A DNA stretch of 64,000 nt from Microcebus murinus. Its lineage: Eukaryota > Chordata > Mammalia > Primates > Cheirogaleidae. Positions 62,028 through 64,000 of the stretch are shown one piece after another. The stretch is from the NCBI RefSeq assembly GCF_040939455.1, contig NC_134109.1:38333501-38397500 (forward strand). Reading direction: 5' to 3'. Both the position numbers and the translations under genes were made by a program. Position 1 is the first letter of the stretch, and each line of letters begins with the position of its first letter. Under the pieces are notes generated by a model. It was given only the letters and a program-made list of their open reading frames with translations. It did not search any database and was not told the DNA's origin.

Positions 62028-62048
62028 TTTTTTTTTGGGGGGGGGGGG
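62028..62048. repeat. T9-G12 homopolymer pair
   Basis: Nine T followed directly by twelve G. Long G runs are rare in mammalian DNA and error-prone in sequencing. Confidence 0.9.
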
Positions 62049-62129
62049 AGCAGGTAGGAGGTAGGTTTGCCAATTCATTGTCTTGGGTGGAACCTGATAT
62101 GGATATGTACTGCTTATCATCAAAAATTC

Positions 62130-62330
62130 TGTATTATTTCCTAGGCTCTAACTTCCAGTTCCATCATTTTCTGTGTTAGATTTTGGGCAAATGACTTAAC
62201 TCCTCAGAGTTTCACTTCACCACTTGAAAAAATGAAGATAATAACTATACCTATCTTAACCTATCTTATAAGGATGTTAGAAGAATTGTATGCAATAAAA
62301 AATACATATTGGGTGTTCATACCTGTGTCT
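62130..62330 (+). repeat. MIR element, plus orientation
   Basis: 'gattttgggcaaatgacttaactcctcagagtttcacttcaccacttgaaaaaatgaagataataac' is a diverged MIR core. Confidence 0.7.
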
Positions 62331-62459
62331 GACATAATTTAACTGTTTAATATACAATTATCTCTTTACTGGCTGAAAATCCTCATCTAATAGTATGTTA
62401 TTTAAATATACCCTATTGCTGAATGTTGGAGTTGTTTCTAATATATTCCTATTATAAAT

Positions 62460-63770
62460 ACTGCACAAAGCCAAAGAAATCTTGACCAAAAATAACAAAA
62501 CTGATGGTATCATTATACCTGATTTCAAAAATATACTACAAAGCTACACTAATTAAAAGAGTATGTTTATGGCACAAAAACAGACACACAGACCAATAGA
62601 ATAGAATACAGAGCTCAGAAAGAAATCCACATGTTTATAATCAACTGATTTTTGACAAAGATGCCAAGAGCACATAACAGAGAAAGGGCAGTTTCTTCAG
62701 TAAAATGGTATCGAGAAAAGTAGATAACCACATGCAGAAGAATGAAATTAGACCCTCATCTCACACCAGATACAAAAACCACCTCAAAGTGGATTAAAGA
62801 CTTAAAGGTAAGACTTGAAACTGTAAAAGTACTAGAAGAAATCTGAGGGGAAAAAGCTCTATGACATTGGTTTGAGCAATGATTTTTTTTTTAATACTGT
62901 AACTTATTGAATATAGCCTCTTTGTTGTGGTATCAGATATTGTTCATTCTAACTTTTTTTTTATATGACCTCCAAAGCACAAGCAACAAAAGCAAAAACA
63001 GACAAATGAAATTATATCAAACTAAAAAGCTTCTGCACAGCAAAGGAAAATATCAACAGAGTGAAGACAAAACCTATGGAATGGGAGAAAATATTTGTAA
63101 ACCACACATCTGAATGCGGGTTCAATATCCAAAACATATAAGAAGCTTGAACAACTCAATAGTAAGAAAACAAATAACCCAATTTAAAAATGGGCAAAGG
63201 ACCTGAACATACATTTCTCAAAAAAAGACATGAAAGTGGCCAACAGATACAGGAAAAAAACACTCAACACCAGTAATCATCAGAAAAATGCAAATTAAAA
63301 TCACAGTGAGATTTCACCTTACACTTGTCTGAACGACCACTATCAAAAAGATGAAAGGTTATCAGTACGTTGAAGAGATATCTGCACTCTCATGATTACT
63401 GCACCATTGTTCACAAGAGCCAAGATACAGAATCAACCTAAGTGTTCAACAATGGATGAATGGACAAAGAAAACGTGGAACGTATACATAACAGAATACT
63501 ATTCAGCCTTAAAAACAAAAAAGGAAATCCTGTCATTTGCAACGTGGATGAGCCTGGAGGACATTATATTATTATGAGAAATAAGCCAGGCAAAGAAAGA
63601 CAAATACTGCATGATCTCACTTACATGTGGCATTTAAAAAAGTTGAACACATAAAGGCAGAGAGTAGAATGGTGGCTATCAGAGGCCAGAGGGGAGGGGG
63701 GGAGAAGATTAAAGAGATGTTGGTCAAAAAACAAGTAAAAATAAATAAATAATGAACTAAAAATTAAACA
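62460..63770 (+). mobile_element. L1 fragment (end of ORF2 and 3' region), plus orientation
   Basis: About 1.3 kb of L1: 'aaatcttgaccaaaaataacaaaactgatggtatcattatacctg', 'acagaccaatagaatagaatacagagctcagaaag', 'gtgtgaag' type text around the 'aaaaatgggcaaaggacctgaac' block, and 'gaatactattcagccttaaaaac' near the end, with an A-rich end after 63730. Stops and indels break the reverse-transcriptase frame, so it is inactive. At about 62890-62955 the L1 text is interrupted by roughly 65-70 bp that does not belong to the usual sequence. Confidence 0.85.
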
Positions 63771-63829
63771 TCTTTACACACAGCATTTATGTTTTTCTTT
63801 TTTTTTCTACTTATAGCCCCTCAACAGAA

Positions 63830-64000
63830 TATGCCATTCTTTATATTATTTTCATAGGCTAGATTATCAGAAATTAAATCAACAGATCCAACACCATAAA
63901 CATTTTAATGAATTTTGATACAGATTGTCAAATTATTCACAAACCATTAGGATTTGCAATGCTATCAGAAACGTACGAGAATGCCATTTAACTACATATT
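63830..64000 (-). repeat. Old L1M-like sequence running off the window
   Basis: 'tgaattttgatacagattgtcaaattattcac' is reminiscent of antisense L1M text. Weak, and cut by the window end. Confidence 0.35.

Overview
The window is primate nuclear DNA, most likely from a strepsirrhine (lemur, loris or galago). It lies inside a single gene, PRKCH (protein kinase C eta), which is read on the minus strand. Three consecutive coding exons are supported: 44537-44691, 2695-2833 and 1840-2028. Joined in that order they read without a break from the middle of the kinase N-lobe/C-lobe junction, through the catalytic loop, DFG motif, PDK1 activation-loop site and APE motif, to the middle of the C-lobe. Using human PKC eta numbering from memory, this is about residues 427-587. 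The exons before and after them were not found, so the gene runs off both ends of the window. The strepsirrhine call rests on Alu elements at 42693-43022 and about 59198-59531, which carry the mid-element stretch and right-arm wording typical of lemur-type Alus, and on L1 3' ends of the kind found in lemurs.

Layout: 1-1839 is intron downstream of the last visible exon. 2029-2694 is a 666-bp intron. 2834-44536 is one 41.7-kb intron that splits the codon just before the catalytic aspartate. 44692-64000 is at least 19.3 kb of the preceding intron. All the rest is intronic. It holds old L2, MIR and L1M fragments throughout, two solo MaLR-type LTRs, a MER20 DNA transposon copy, five Alu-type elements, simple repeats, and one processed pseudogene of the ATP synthase subunit g gene (ATP5MG/ATP5L) in antisense orientation to PRKCH.

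Points worth a second look are a CpG-island-like stretch around 4441-4740, a GC-rich block with a strong G-quadruplex motif at 60480-60760, several perfect short hairpins (7840, 23266, 23540/23574, 41238), a 63-bp tandem duplication at 15596, an approximately 110-bp local duplication at 13208/13985, a twin-primed (5'-inverted) L1 at about 49938-50395, an unexplained insert inside an L1 at about 62890-62955, and a 2.8-kb repeat-poor stretch at 38720-41560. I saw no sign of a prokaryotic, phage, CRISPR or novel multi-gene system; this is ordinary gene-internal mammalian sequence with some unusual local structure.
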